DNA from: Microthrixaceae bacterium
GTDB taxonomy: Bacteria > Actinomycetota > Acidimicrobiia > Acidimicrobiales > DATDAH01
NCBI GenBank assembly: GCA_020637195.1
Contig: JACJWK010000004.1
Span: 181,868-245,867, forward strand
Length of the DNA: 64,000 nucleotides
Direction: 5' to 3'
The notes beneath the pieces were generated by a model. That model was not told the origin of the DNA. It saw nothing but the letters and a program-made list of their open reading frames with translations, and made no database searches. Position numbers and translations under genes: made by a program. Of the stretch, positions 53,608 to 62,897 are shown one piece after another. Numbering within the stretch: position 1 is the stretch's first letter; every line of letters begins with the position of its first letter.

Positions 53608-54936
53608 TCAGGCGGTGACGAGGCCCAGGTCACCCGGGTGCGCGTAGCCGGGGAAGACCTGGTCGATCCGCGGGTTGTCCAGCCGCTTGGTGCAGACCTC
53701 CGCCAGCACCGTGCGCACGTCGTTGGCCACCGTGAGGTCGTCCTCGGGGCCGTCGGCGAGGGGGCCGGCCGGGTAGTCGCCGTGGATCCCGGGCACGGCG
53801 TGGCCGCTCATCACGAGCAGCGCCGCGCCGCGGCCGTGGTCGGTGCCGCCGCTGCCGTTCGCACTGATGGTGCGCCCGAACTCGGTCACGACGACGACGG
53901 TCACCTCGTCCATCAGCGCTCCGAGGTCCTGGTGGAACGCCCACAGCGACTCCGACAGGGCCTGGATGAGGCGGCGCTGGGTGCCGAGCGGGCTGTTCAC
54001 CGGCCCCATGTCGTTGTGCAGGTCCCAGCCCCCGAGGTCGAGGCACACGGCCCGCAGCCCCAGGCCGGCCCGCACGAGCTGGGCGACCTCGCGCAGCGAC
54101 TGGGCCAGGACCCCCGCCGGCCGTCCCGTGGGGTACAGCCCGGGGTTGAGGTCGTACTGCGCGGGGTCGGCGTCGGCGACCTGCGCGACCGCGGCGAGGG
54201 TGTCGTGGCCCTGCTGGGTCAGCGGGCGCCCGGTGCCGTCCGGGTAGAGCGCGCCGAGGGCGGCCTCGCACCGTCCCGCGTCGGCGAACCCCTCGACGTG
54301 GAAGTCGCCGATCGAGCGCATGCCCATCGCCCGGGGCTCGCCCCGGAGGCTCACCGGCACACCGCCGGTGTCGTAGCCGATGCCGGGGATGCCGGGGCCC
54401 CCGCCCGAGCTCACCAGGTGGCGGCCGACCCACCCGGTCGCCACCGAGGGGCTCGCGCTGGCCCGCTCCCAGACCGTCTCGGCGTCGAAGTGGCTCCGGG
54501 TGGCGCTCTCGGTGGCCGGCATGCCGGCGGCGTGGACGATGGCGAGGTGGCCGGCGTCCCAGACGGCCTTCAGCCCCGTGGCCGCGGGGTGGAGCCCGAA
54601 GTGGTGGCCCGAGACGGTGACCCCCAGGTCGATGGCGGTGTTGGCCGGGTCGGCGGCGCTCGGGGGTGGGACCGCGACGTCGTTGGACGTCCCTGCGCCG
54701 CGCCGCGCCTGGTAGCCCGCGGTGTCGCTGAAGGGGGGCACGATGCTCAACCCGTCGGCGCCGCCGCGCAGGAACACCACCACGAGCACGTCGCCGGTCG
54801 CCGGCTCCTCGGGGGTGGCGAAGGCGAGCCGGGGGGCGAGGGCGGGCAGCACCACGCCGGCGCCGCCCGCGGCACCGAGCCCGGCGAGGAACTGCCGTCG
54901 ACCGAGGCGCCTCGGGTGGGGGGTGGGCGGGCTCAC
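53608..54936 (-). CDS. DUF1501 family protein, Tat-exported
   Basis: A 442-residue protein with a twin-arginine signal (RRLGRRQFLAGLGAAGGAGVV). The DUF1501 (sulfatase-like) domain follows with LVVVFLRGGADGLSIVPPF, CLDLGGWDLHNDMG near 225, VVVVTEFGRTISANGSGGTDHGRGAA (in two parts) and a C-terminal LDNPRIDQVFPG. Relatives form a pair with DUF1800 proteins in many bacteria; the biochemical role is unsettled. It is read directly behind the DUF1800 gene, four bases after its stop. Confidence 0.9.
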   Translation of the reverse strand: MSPPTPHPRRLGRRQFLAGLGAAGGAGVVLPALAPRLAFATPEEPATGDVLVVVFLRGGADGLSIVPPFSDTAGYQARRGAGTSNDVAVPPPSAADPANTAIDLGVTVSGHHFGLHPAATGLKAVWDAGHLAIVHAAGMPATESATRSHFDAETVWERASASPSVATGWVGRHLVSSGGGPGIPGIGYDTGGVPVSLRGEPRAMGMRSIGDFHVEGFADAGRCEAALGALYPDGTGRPLTQQGHDTLAAVAQVADADPAQYDLNPGLYPTGRPAGVLAQSLREVAQLVRAGLGLRAVCLDLGGWDLHNDMGPVNSPLGTQRRLIQALSESLWAFHQDLGALMDEVTVVVVTEFGRTISANGSGGTDHGRGAALLVMSGHAVPGIHGDYPAGPLADGPEDDLTVANDVRTVLAEVCTKRLDNPRIDQVFPGYAHPGDLGLVTA

Positions 54937-54940
54937 GGGA

Positions 54941-57151
54941 TCACCGGTGCTGGAAGTGGGGGCTGGCGAGCAGCAGGGCGGCCAGGTCGCCCGTCTTCCA
55001 CTCGAGGAACCAGTCGTGGGTGACCTGGCGCGGGTCGCCGCCCAGGTAGGTCAGGAGCGCGTCGCGCTCGGAAGCGGTGAGCGGGCTCGCCGGGGAGTGG
55101 TGGCGCTGGTACAGCATCGACAGCACCGCCGCGCGGGTGATGTCGCGGCCCGGGCGGAAGCGACGCCCCGGGTACTCGCCGATCATCCCCTGGGCCCGGG
55201 CCCAGTCGACCCCGGGGCGGTACCACGCGTCGACGGGGACGTCGGTGTAGTCGTTGCGGGGCGAGCCGCCGGGGTCGCCGGCGGCGTGCCACACCATCAT
55301 GACCACCTGGGCCCGGCTGGCCGTCCGCTTCGGGCGGAACGTCCCGTCGGGGTAGCCGCCCACGATGCCGCGGTCCTTCGCCCACGACAGCGCGGGCCCG
55401 TACGGGGCGGTCGGGGCCACGTCGGGGTACCCGTGCGGGGGCGCGCCGGTCGGGCGGCCCTCCGCCCTCCACAGCATGTCCACGACCTGCGAGCGCTTGA
55501 TCGAGTTGGTGGGATGCACGCTCCCGTCGGCGTAGGGGCCGACCACGTCCGCGTCGCGGGCCCAGTCGAGCGCAGGCCCGTACCAGGCGGTGGGCGCCAC
55601 GTCGGTGAACCCGTGGGCGGGTGGGGCCCCCACCTCGCCGAGGAGGCGGACGGCGACGGTGTCGAGCAGCGCGCCCGCGTTCGGCGGCGGCGGGTCGGGG
55701 AGCAGGGCGAGGGGATCGGCGGCGAGGTCCGGCGCGTACCAGTTGTTCGCGATCGACCCGCAGATGTCCCACCGCCGCAGGAGCCCGTCCGCGCTCAGCC
55801 AGTCGGCGCCGTCGTCGCTGAAGCCGTCGGGGTTCTGGTGGCCGAACAGGGGCTGGCCCAGCCGGAACAGCGCGCCCCAGCCCTCACCGTGCAGGCCGTC
55901 GGCCACCGCGCCCATCGGCTCGGGGTCGATCTGGGCGTCCAGGACCCGGCAGGTGGCGGTCAGGATCTCGAGGCCCCGCCGCAGCTTCTGCCCGCCGCTG
56001 GCGGCGAACTCGGCGCTGTGGAAGAGGTGGCGCAGCACGGGCGCGACGTGCGTGTCGTTGGCCAGGTACACGCCGGCGAGGGCCTCGACGAGCGCGGGCG
56101 GGGGGTCGTCGGCCACGAAGCGCTTGACCAGCTTCCACGCGAGGTACCGGGCGGTCGACTCGTGGTGGGCGAGGAACGACAGGAGCGACTCGCCGTGCTG
56201 CTGGCCGTCGGCGGCGGCGTGCGCCGGGCACGACCATGCCCCGCCGAGGAGGGAGACGGCGCCGGTGTGGTGCCGCGTGGAGCGGAACCGGAACAGGTCG
56301 AGGTCGTCGGTGATGTTCACCGACCAGCCCGACATCACCTTCGCCACGCCCACCACGTCGTCCTCGGTGTAGACGTGCTCGCCGTCGATGATCCCGAGGG
56401 TGTGCAGCTCGAGCAGCTCGCGCCCGTAGTTCTCGTTGACCCCGTTGCGCGAGTTGGCGTTGCTGCGGGCGTTGTCGAGGTACACGAGCATCGCCGGGCT
56501 GTGGGCGCTGGCCGACAGCAGGTCCGCGAAGCGCCCGAGGGCGTGGGCCCGGGCCACGTCCCGGTGGTCGACCACGTGCAGGTGCTCGTAGCTCGTGTCG
56601 TAGAGGAAGACGTTGAAGTGGTTCGCCCAGAAGTCGACCATCACCTCGTGCAGCTGGCGCCGGCTGTGCACCGCCCGCAGGAACGTCGAGTGGGCGAGCT
56701 CGCGCCGCAGCAGGCGGGCGCCGTCCTGCTCGGTGTCGGCGATGCGGTGGTTGGCCTGGTTGGTGTTGCGCAGGGTGCGGTAGCCCGAGAGCACGCCCTC
56801 GATGGCGCCGTCGTCGATGCCGGCGGGGTCGAGCTGCTCGTCGAGCCATGCCTCCCAGCCGCGGCCCCGGACCTCGCGCTCGAGCAGGGGCGTCCAGCCG
56901 AACGTGGCCCGGTCGACCAGGTGCTGCTCGAACGAGCGGCCCGGCGTGGCCGGGACGGTCACCGGGGCGAGCTCGAGTGGAGCCGGAGCGGCGGCGGCGT
57001 TCGCCCTGCGGGACCGGCGGGCCCCCGCCGCCCCGGCGACCGGGGCGCCCGCGACCCCGAGTGCGCCGGCGGCGCCCAGGGCCGCCCCGCCGGCGAGGAC
57101 GTGGCGCCGGGGGACGAGTGCTGTGGGGTCCGCCGCCATCCCGAAGGCCAT
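54941..57151 (-). CDS. DUF1800 family protein with three inserted SLH domains, Tat-exported
   Basis: A 736-residue protein. A Tat-type signal (PRRHVLAGGAALGAAGALG) is followed by the DUF1800 domain (HLVDRATFGWTPLLEREVRG, WANHFNVFLYD, NENYGRELLELHTLG, and YLAWKLVKRFVADDPPP). Three S-layer-homology domains occupy about 512-566, 569-625 and 629-686 (FTDVAPTAWYGPALDWARDA, then YPDVAPTAPYGPALSWAKDR and YTDVPVDAWYRPGVDWARAQ). After them DUF1800 resumes with LTASERDALLTYLGGDP and a final ALLLASPHFQHR. SLH domains bind cell-wall polymers, so the protein is likely attached to the envelope. It is co-transcribed with the DUF1501 gene. Confidence 0.88.
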   Translation of the reverse strand: MAFGMAADPTALVPRRHVLAGGAALGAAGALGVAGAPVAGAAGARRSRRANAAAAPAPLELAPVTVPATPGRSFEQHLVDRATFGWTPLLEREVRGRGWEAWLDEQLDPAGIDDGAIEGVLSGYRTLRNTNQANHRIADTEQDGARLLRRELAHSTFLRAVHSRRQLHEVMVDFWANHFNVFLYDTSYEHLHVVDHRDVARAHALGRFADLLSASAHSPAMLVYLDNARSNANSRNGVNENYGRELLELHTLGIIDGEHVYTEDDVVGVAKVMSGWSVNITDDLDLFRFRSTRHHTGAVSLLGGAWSCPAHAAADGQQHGESLLSFLAHHESTARYLAWKLVKRFVADDPPPALVEALAGVYLANDTHVAPVLRHLFHSAEFAASGGQKLRRGLEILTATCRVLDAQIDPEPMGAVADGLHGEGWGALFRLGQPLFGHQNPDGFSDDGADWLSADGLLRRWDICGSIANNWYAPDLAADPLALLPDPPPPNAGALLDTVAVRLLGEVGAPPAHGFTDVAPTAWYGPALDWARDADVVGPYADGSVHPTNSIKRSQVVDMLWRAEGRPTGAPPHGYPDVAPTAPYGPALSWAKDRGIVGGYPDGTFRPKRTASRAQVVMMVWHAAGDPGGSPRNDYTDVPVDAWYRPGVDWARAQGMIGEYPGRRFRPGRDITRAAVLSMLYQRHHSPASPLTASERDALLTYLGGDPRQVTHDWFLEWKTGDLAALLLASPHFQHR

Positions 57152-57226
57152 CGGCGCCGCACGAGGCCGGGTTTAGGCCGTTCGGCCCAGGTCGGCGCCG
57201 CCTTTGGGGTCCGGACGGGGGCCGCG

Positions 57227-57232
57227 TAGCCT
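57227..57232 (+). promoter_or_regulatory. -10 element TAGCCT before the acyl-CoA dehydrogenase gene
   Basis: TAGCCT stands six bases before the GTG at 57239, in the short divergent gap to the DUF1800 gene. Confidence 0.55.
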
Positions 57233-57238
57233 CGGGGC

Positions 57239-59035
57239 GTGGCTGACTACTCCGCACCTCTCCGTGACATCGAGTTCGCCCTGGAGCACCTCGCCGACCT
57301 CGAGAGCCTCTCGGGCTACGAGGCCTTCGCCCACGCCGAGCCGTCCATGGTCCGCGGCGTGCTCGACGAGGCCGGGCGCTTCATGAACGAGGTGATCGCG
57401 CCGCTCAATCGCACGTCGGACCTCGAGGGCAGCGTCTGGCACGACGGGGACGTCACCACCCCGACGGGCTTCAAGGAGGCCTACACCCGCTACGTCGAGG
57501 CCGGGTGGGGCGGGGTCCCCTTCGATCCGGCCTACGGCGGGGGCGGCTTCCCCTGGCTGGTGGCCATCGCCCTCCAGGAGATGCTGTCGTCCGCCTGCAT
57601 GTCCTTCTCGATGGCTCCGCTGCTCACGCAGGGCGCCATCGACATGCTCGCCCACCACGCGGACGAGACCCAGCGCGAGACCTACCTGCCCAAGATGGTG
57701 CTGGGGGAGTGGACGGGCACCATGAACCTCACCGAGCCCGAGGCGGGGTCCGACGTGGGCGCGCTGCGCACCAAGGCCGTCCCCGCCGACGACGGAAGCT
57801 GGCGCATCACCGGCACCAAGATCTTCATCAGCTTCGGCGAGCACGACCTGGCCGAGAACATCGTCCACCTGGTCCTGGCCCGCACGCCCGACGCCCCGCC
57901 GGGCACCAAGGGCATCTCGTGCTTCATCGTGCCCAAGTTCCTCGTGAACGACGACGGGTCGCTGGGCGAGCGCAACGACGTCACCTGCACGTCCATCGAG
58001 CACAAGATGGGCATCAAGGCCAGCCCCACGTGCGTCCTCTCCTACGGCGACCGGGGCGAAGGTGCCGTCGGCTACCTCATCGGCGAGGAGAACCGGGGCA
58101 TGCGCTACATGTTCACGATGATGAACAACGCCCGCCTCTCCGTCGGCGTCGAGGGCCTGGCCCTCGCCGAGCGCGCCTACCAGGACGCGCTCGCCTACGC
58201 CCAGGAGCGCCGCCAGGGCCGCGCCATCGGTGCCCCGGCGGGCGAGAGCTCGTTCATCATCGAGCACCCCGACGTGCGTCGGATGCTGCTCACGATGAAG
58301 AGCAGCATCGAGGCGATGCGGGGCCTCATCTACGTCACCGCCGAGGCCCTCGACCGGGCCGCGAACGATCCCGACGAGGCGGTGCGCGAGCGCAACCAGG
58401 AGCTCACCGACCTGCTCATCCCCATCGCCAAGGGCTGGAGCACCGACCTCGGCGTGGAGGTGACCTCGACCGCCATCCAGGTGTACGGCGGGATGGGCTA
58501 CGTCGAGGAGTCGGGCGTCGCCCAGCACTTCCGTGACGCCCGCATCCCTCCCATCTACGAGGGCACCAACGGCATCCAGGGGATGGACCTCGTCGGGCGC
58601 AAGCTGCCGATGCGGGCGGGCGGCGTCATGGCCGACTTCATCGCCGGGATGCGCGCGCTCGACGACGCGCTGGCCGACGCGGGCGAGGACCTGGCCTCGA
58701 TCCGGACCAACCTCCACCAGGCGGTCGACGCGCTGGAGGACGCCACCAACTGGATCCTCACCCACGGGCTCGAGGACCCCAACCAGGCCCTGGCCGGCGC
58801 CACGCCGTACCTGCGCCTGTTCGGCGTCGTCGCCGGCGGCTGGGTGATGGCCCGCCAGGCCCTGGCCGCCACCGAGCGGGCCGCCTCCGGCGAGGGCGAC
58901 GCCGACTTCCTCGTCGCCAAGGTGGCCACCGCGCGCTTCTACGCCGAGAACACCCTGCCCCAGGCCCTCGGGCTGGTCGCCCCGGTCACCTCGGGCGCGG
59001 CGGGGCTCTTCGCCATCGAGCCGAAGTACCTCTAG
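57239..59035 (+). CDS. Acyl-CoA dehydrogenase, large (about 600-residue) type
   Basis: An FAD enzyme that oxidises acyl-CoA to enoyl-CoA. The 598-residue protein has GEWTGTMNLTEPEAGSDVGAL (about 155) and KIFISFGEHD at the FAD/substrate site, the motif MNNARLSVGVEGLALAERAY near 300, and GGMGYVEESG with HFRDARIPPIYEGTNGIQGM (about 425-445), where the glutamate of YEGTNGIQ is the usual catalytic base. The additional C-terminal domain (about 470-598) belongs to large-type FadE proteins with unusual quaternary structure. lgt follows after eight bases. Confidence 0.92.
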   Translation: MADYSAPLRDIEFALEHLADLESLSGYEAFAHAEPSMVRGVLDEAGRFMNEVIAPLNRTSDLEGSVWHDGDVTTPTGFKEAYTRYVEAGWGGVPFDPAYGGGGFPWLVAIALQEMLSSACMSFSMAPLLTQGAIDMLAHHADETQRETYLPKMVLGEWTGTMNLTEPEAGSDVGALRTKAVPADDGSWRITGTKIFISFGEHDLAENIVHLVLARTPDAPPGTKGISCFIVPKFLVNDDGSLGERNDVTCTSIEHKMGIKASPTCVLSYGDRGEGAVGYLIGEENRGMRYMFTMMNNARLSVGVEGLALAERAYQDALAYAQERRQGRAIGAPAGESSFIIEHPDVRRMLLTMKSSIEAMRGLIYVTAEALDRAANDPDEAVRERNQELTDLLIPIAKGWSTDLGVEVTSTAIQVYGGMGYVEESGVAQHFRDARIPPIYEGTNGIQGMDLVGRKLPMRAGGVMADFIAGMRALDDALADAGEDLASIRTNLHQAVDALEDATNWILTHGLEDPNQALAGATPYLRLFGVVAGGWVMARQALAATERAASGEGDADFLVAKVATARFYAENTLPQALGLVAPVTSGAAGLFAIEPKYL

Positions 59036-59043
59036 GCCGACCG

Positions 59044-59931
59044 GTGGCCGCCACCCTGCTCGCCTCGATCCCCAGCCCCTCGTCGAACGAGATCGTCCTC
59101 GGGCCGCTGCACCTGCGCGCCTACGGGCTGATGATCGCGCTCGGTGTGATCGCCGCGGTCGAGCTGGCCCGGCGGCGCTGGCGGGCGCGGGGCCACGATC
59201 CCGACGACATCTCCGGGCTGGCCCTGTGGGCCGTCCCGGCCGGCCTGATCGGCGCCCGGCTCTACCACGTGATGACCGACTGGCGGCGGTTCGAGGGCCA
59301 GTGGCTCGATGCCGTCAAGGTCTGGGAGGGCGGCCTCGGCATCCCCGGCGGCATCGCCCTCGGCGCCCTCGCGGGCGTGCTCTACGCCCGCCACAAGAAG
59401 CTCCCGATGGGTGAGCTGGCCGACACCCTGGCGCCCGCGATCCCGCTCGCGCAGGCCATCGGCCGGCTGGGCAACTGGTTCAACCAGGAGCTGTTCGGCG
59501 GGCCGACGTCGCTGCCCTGGGACCTCGAGATCGACGTGGTCCACCGACCGGATCGCTACCTGGACGTCGCCACGTTCCATCCGACGTTCCTGTACGAGGC
59601 GCTGTGGAACCTCGCCCTCGTCGGCGTGCTGCTCGTGATCGACCGCAAGCGGATCCTGCGGCCGGGCAGCCTCTTCGCCGTGTACGTCGGCGGCTACTTC
59701 CTCGGTCGTCTGTGGGTGGAGTCCCTGCGCATCGACCCGGCCAGCCTCATCTTCGGCGTGCGGGTGAACATCTGGATGAGCCTGCTGGCCATCGCCGTGT
59801 CGTTCACGATCGTGGCGTGGCGGGGACGACGCCGGCCCGAGGACGACCCGGCACCGGCGGCGTCGGGCGCCGACGACCTCGAGGCCGCCCACGACGGCGG
59901 CGACGAGCGCGACGGCCCCGAACCGGGCTGA
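59044..59931 (+). CDS. lgt: Prolipoprotein diacylglyceryl transferase
   Basis: Lgt transfers diacylglycerol from phosphatidylglycerol to the lipobox cysteine of prolipoproteins. The 295-residue membrane protein shows the hallmark GRLGNWFNQELFGGPT (about 139), preceded by GGLGIPGGIALGALAG and followed by FHPTFLYEALWNL and VESLRIDP. Seven helices are expected. The C-terminal tail after 260 is hydrophilic. It matters for the several lipoproteins in this window. Confidence 0.93.
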   Translation: MAATLLASIPSPSSNEIVLGPLHLRAYGLMIALGVIAAVELARRRWRARGHDPDDISGLALWAVPAGLIGARLYHVMTDWRRFEGQWLDAVKVWEGGLGIPGGIALGALAGVLYARHKKLPMGELADTLAPAIPLAQAIGRLGNWFNQELFGGPTSLPWDLEIDVVHRPDRYLDVATFHPTFLYEALWNLALVGVLLVIDRKRILRPGSLFAVYVGGYFLGRLWVESLRIDPASLIFGVRVNIWMSLLAIAVSFTIVAWRGRRRPEDDPAPAASGADDLEAAHDGGDERDGPEPG

Positions 59932-59940
59932 GCGGCGGGC

Positions 59941-60930
59941 TCAGGCCGGGACGGACGCGCCCTGGGCCAGCAGGTCCAGGTAGCTCTGGCCGCCGAGGGT
60001 GCGGCGCAGGCGGTTGTACGGGTGGTGGTCCGAGAGCTGCTCGGCCGACACCGGCGGCGGGAACAACAAGAGCTCGCGCACGTCGTAGGCGATGCTGAAC
60101 AGGCGCATCCGGTCGAACTGCCGGGGCATGGAGAACAGCTCGGGGTAGTAGTCCGCCATGACGAAGGGCACGTCGACGTAGTCCGCGGTCCGGGCCTGGT
60201 TGCGGTAGTGCTCGGCCACGTGCAGGAACGGGAAGGCGCAGTACCGCAGGAAGACGTCGAGCTCGAGGTCGGCGGGGCAGGGGCGGGCCCACTTGAAGTC
60301 GAGCAGCGCCGTGATGCGGCGCCCGTCCCACAGCACGTTGTCGAAGTGCAGATCGCCGTGGACCATGGTCGTGGCGCTGAAGGGCTCGAGCGCCGGTGCC
60401 GTGCTGATCACCAGGTTCCGGGTCTCGATCATCACGCCGGGGTCGACGTGGGCGAGGTGCTGCGCCTCGTCGAGGGCGGCCATGAGCGGTCCCAGCGGCG
60501 AGCCCTCGGGGGTGGCGCTGAGCAGGGGCGGGCTGTCGATCACGGGCAGCTCGACGGGGCAGTGGAAGCTGTGCAGCGCCCGGAGCATGGCGGCGAGCTG
60601 CTTGACCGCCTCCTGGCGGTCGGCCACCGACATCTGCGGCCAGCACTGGCTGAGCACGCGCCCCGGCACCCGCTGGACGATGAGGTGGTCGGCGCCCATC
60701 TCGCCGCCGTAGTGCACCACCGGCGGGTAGCCGAGCTCGCGGGGCAGGAACGGGGCCAGCAGGGCCTCGCGCTCGAGGCGGTGGTCCTGGCGCCGGTTCA
60801 TGCGCACGATGTGCTCGCCGGCCACCCACACCTCGTTGGTGACGCTGCGCAGCGGCACGAGGGTGACGTCGGAGTTCAGCCCGGCGTCGGCCAGGGCGGC
60901 ACGGGCCCGGGCCTCGGCGAGCGCGCTCAT
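59941..60930 (-). CDS. Aminoglycoside-phosphotransferase-fold kinase
   Basis: A 329-residue APH/choline-kinase-like protein. The catalytic loop is TTMVHGDLHFDNVLW (Asp near 190), and the DFG-equivalent is ALLDFKWARPCPADLE. The N-terminal ATP lobe has GEHIVRMNRR. Members phosphorylate small molecules such as sugars, choline or antibiotics, and the substrate is not evident. The ATG at 60930 is chosen, since upstream codons have no family support. Confidence 0.82.
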   Translation of the reverse strand: MSALAEARARAALADAGLNSDVTLVPLRSVTNEVWVAGEHIVRMNRRQDHRLEREALLAPFLPRELGYPPVVHYGGEMGADHLIVQRVPGRVLSQCWPQMSVADRQEAVKQLAAMLRALHSFHCPVELPVIDSPPLLSATPEGSPLGPLMAALDEAQHLAHVDPGVMIETRNLVISTAPALEPFSATTMVHGDLHFDNVLWDGRRITALLDFKWARPCPADLELDVFLRYCAFPFLHVAEHYRNQARTADYVDVPFVMADYYPELFSMPRQFDRMRLFSIAYDVRELLLFPPPVSAEQLSDHHPYNRLRRTLGGQSYLDLLAQGASVPA

Positions 60931-60997
60931 GGGAGGACCGGCGGCGTCGTCGTCATGGACGTCCTGTCGGCCCGGAGGGGACCGGACTTGAGGGGCC

Positions 60998-61828
60998 TCA
61001 GCGGGGGCCGACGGCCCCGATGACGGCATCGGAGAGCGCTGGCCACGCCGACATCGCCCAGGGCCCGAACTCGCGCCCCGACAGCCCCAGGGCGGCGAGG
61101 TCGCGCTCGGGGTCGATCCACAGGAACGTTCCCGCGCCCCCGAAGTGCCCGAACGTGGCCGGCGACGTGCGGGTGCCGCTCCAGTGCGGGTGCTTGGTGC
61201 CCTTGACCTCGACCCCCAGACCCCAGTCGAGCGGGTCGAAGGCCCCGATGCCGGGCAGGACGCCCGCCAGCCCGGGGAACGCCACCGACCGGCCCCGCTC
61301 GAGGGTCGCGGGGTGCACGAGCGTGGGTCGGAGGAGCTCCGCCGCGAGCCGGGCGAGGTCGGCGGCCGTGGACCACAGGTCCTTGGCGGGCGACCCCTCG
61401 AGCGCGCTGTCGGCCATGGCGAGCGGGGCCAGCACGGCCTCGTGCAGGTAGCGGGCGAAGGGCAGGCCGCTGCGCTCGGCGACCACCTCCCCCAGGCGGT
61501 CGAAGCCGACGTTCGAGTAGATGCGGCGCGCCCCGACCGGGGCCAGGCTCACCGGCCGGTCGAAGGCGAGGCCCGAGGCGTGGGCCAGCAGGTGGGCGAC
61601 CGTGGCGCCGGGCGGACCCGCGGGCTCGTCGAGGCGCACCGCCTCCTCCTCGACCGCGACCCAGGTCGCCAGGGCCGTGACCACCTTCGTGACCGACGCC
61701 ACCCGCTGGCGCCGGTCCACCGCGCCCCGCCGCCCGACGACGCCCTCGGGGCCCACGACCACCACCGCGGCGTGAGGGACCGGCCACCCGTCGATCGCGG
61801 CCAGCGCGGCGTCCAGCTCAGCCGCCAT
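60998..61828 (-). CDS. Serine hydrolase of the beta-lactamase/D-alanyl-D-alanine carboxypeptidase fold
   Basis: A 276-residue class C/PBP-fold protein. The nucleophile motif SVTK (in QRVASVTKVVTALAT, near residue 46) and the YSN motif (IYSNVGFDRLGEVV, near 105) are both present, and HFGGAGTFLWIDPE near 230 replaces the KTG box. No signal peptide is visible, so it is probably cytoplasmic and more likely an esterase or transacylase than an antibiotic-resistance enzyme. Confidence 0.82.
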   Translation of the reverse strand: MAAELDAALAAIDGWPVPHAAVVVVGPEGVVGRRGAVDRRQRVASVTKVVTALATWVAVEEEAVRLDEPAGPPGATVAHLLAHASGLAFDRPVSLAPVGARRIYSNVGFDRLGEVVAERSGLPFARYLHEAVLAPLAMADSALEGSPAKDLWSTAADLARLAAELLRPTLVHPATLERGRSVAFPGLAGVLPGIGAFDPLDWGLGVEVKGTKHPHWSGTRTSPATFGHFGGAGTFLWIDPERDLAALGLSGREFGPWAMSAWPALSDAVIGAVGPR

Positions 61829-61881
61829 CGCTCACCCTCGAGCGACGGGTGGCGGGCGTCGCCTCGTCCATCCCGCGAGCG

Positions 61882-61887
61882 TACGCT
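61882..61887 (+). promoter_or_regulatory. -10 element TACGCT before the alkyltransferase-like gene
   Basis: TACGCT lies eight bases before the GTG at 61896. Confidence 0.45.
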
Positions 61888-61895
61888 CGCCGGTC

Positions 61896-62177
61896 GTGGC
61901 CCGGGCCGGTGGTGACTTCGCGGAGGCGGTCGAGGCCGCCGTGCGCGCGCTCGGCCCCGGCGAGATCGCCACGTACGGCGAGATCGCCGAGGAGGTGGGC
62001 TACCCGGGAGCGGCCCGCGGCGTCGGGCGGGTGCTGGCGGGGTCCGAGGGCCTGCCGTGGTGGCGGGTCGTGGCCGCCGACGGCCGCCTCGTCCCCGGCC
62101 TCGAGGAGCGACACACCCGGCACCTGCGCGCCGAGGGGGTCGAGGTCGCGGGCGGCCGGGTGAAGCGCCGGCGCTGA
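61896..62177 (+). CDS. Alkyltransferase-like protein
   Basis: A 93-residue relative of the DNA-binding domain of O6-methylguanine methyltransferase. It keeps VRALGPGEIATYGEIAEEVG and AARGVGRVLAG, but the active PCHRV site reads PWWRV, with Trp for the acceptor Cys. Such ATL proteins bind O6-alkylguanine lesions and direct them to nucleotide excision repair instead of repairing them. The end is Arg-rich. Confidence 0.88.
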   Translation: MARAGGDFAEAVEAAVRALGPGEIATYGEIAEEVGYPGAARGVGRVLAGSEGLPWWRVVAADGRLVPGLEERHTRHLRAEGVEVAGGRVKRRR

Positions 62178-62200
62178 GCACGAGCGACGCCCGGCGCCGC

Positions 62201-62210
62201 GGGGGATACT
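62201..62210 (+). promoter_or_regulatory. -10-like GATACT before the glutathione peroxidase gene
   Basis: GATACT at 62205-62210, seven bases before the ATG at 62218, fits the leaderless spacing though the first base is G instead of T. Confidence 0.4.
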
Positions 62211-62217
62211 GGCCACC

Positions 62218-62709
62218 ATGAGCGAGCTCACCGAACTCCCCATCAACACCCTCGACGGCGCGCCGTCGAGCATCGGCGACCAGGCGGCGGGCAAGGCCGC
62301 CCTGGTCGTAAACGTGGCCAGCAAGTGCGGCCTCACCCCCCAGTACGAGGGCCTCGAGCGGCTGCACGAGACCTACGCCGACCGGGGCTTCACCGTCCTC
62401 GGCGTGCCCTGCAACCAGTTCCTCGAGCAGGAGCCGGGCACCCCCGAGGAGATCGCCACGTTCTGCTCCACCACCTATGGCGTCACCTTCCCGCTGTTCG
62501 AGAAGGTCGAGGTCAACGGCGACGGCCGGCACCCGATCTACGCCGAGCTCACCCAGGTGGCCGACGGCGAGGGCGTGGACGGCGACATCCGGTGGAACTT
62601 CGAGAAGTTCCTGCTGTCGCCCGACGGCGACGTCGTGGCCCGGTTCGCGCCGCAGGTCGAGCCCGAGGCCGACGAGGTGGTGTCCGCCATCGAGGCCAAC
62701 CTGCCCTGA
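62218..62709 (+). CDS. Glutathione peroxidase family thiol peroxidase
   Basis: A 163-residue Gpx-type protein. The peroxidatic cysteine is in VVNVASKCGLTPQYEGLERL (about residue 40), and the second motif is VLGVPCNQFLEQEPG (about 65-79). The third tetrad residue region RWNFEKFLL is present near 125. A resolving cysteine candidate is in the CSTTYG segment near 83. Without selenocysteine, it most likely uses thioredoxin to reduce hydroperoxides. Confidence 0.92.
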   Translation: MSELTELPINTLDGAPSSIGDQAAGKAALVVNVASKCGLTPQYEGLERLHETYADRGFTVLGVPCNQFLEQEPGTPEEIATFCSTTYGVTFPLFEKVEVNGDGRHPIYAELTQVADGEGVDGDIRWNFEKFLLSPDGDVVARFAPQVEPEADEVVSAIEANLP

Positions 62710-62897
62710 GCGTCGGCACGGGCGGGGGGTCGGCCGGGTCGGCGAGCCGGGCGGGTACCCTGGGGAGGCGAGCTGGACGGCCCCACCCATCGGGTCCCGT
62801 GGCTCGCGGGTCGACCTCAACTCGCCGTTCTGACTGTCACCGCGGCCGGGGGCGACCCCCCTACGACGTGACGGACAACAGAACCGGAGCCCATCTC

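Noticed and set aside
60998..61828. Antibiotic-resistance beta-lactamase
   Set aside because: It has SxxK and YSN but no signal peptide and no KTG box, which fits the many non-resistance serine hydrolases of this fold.
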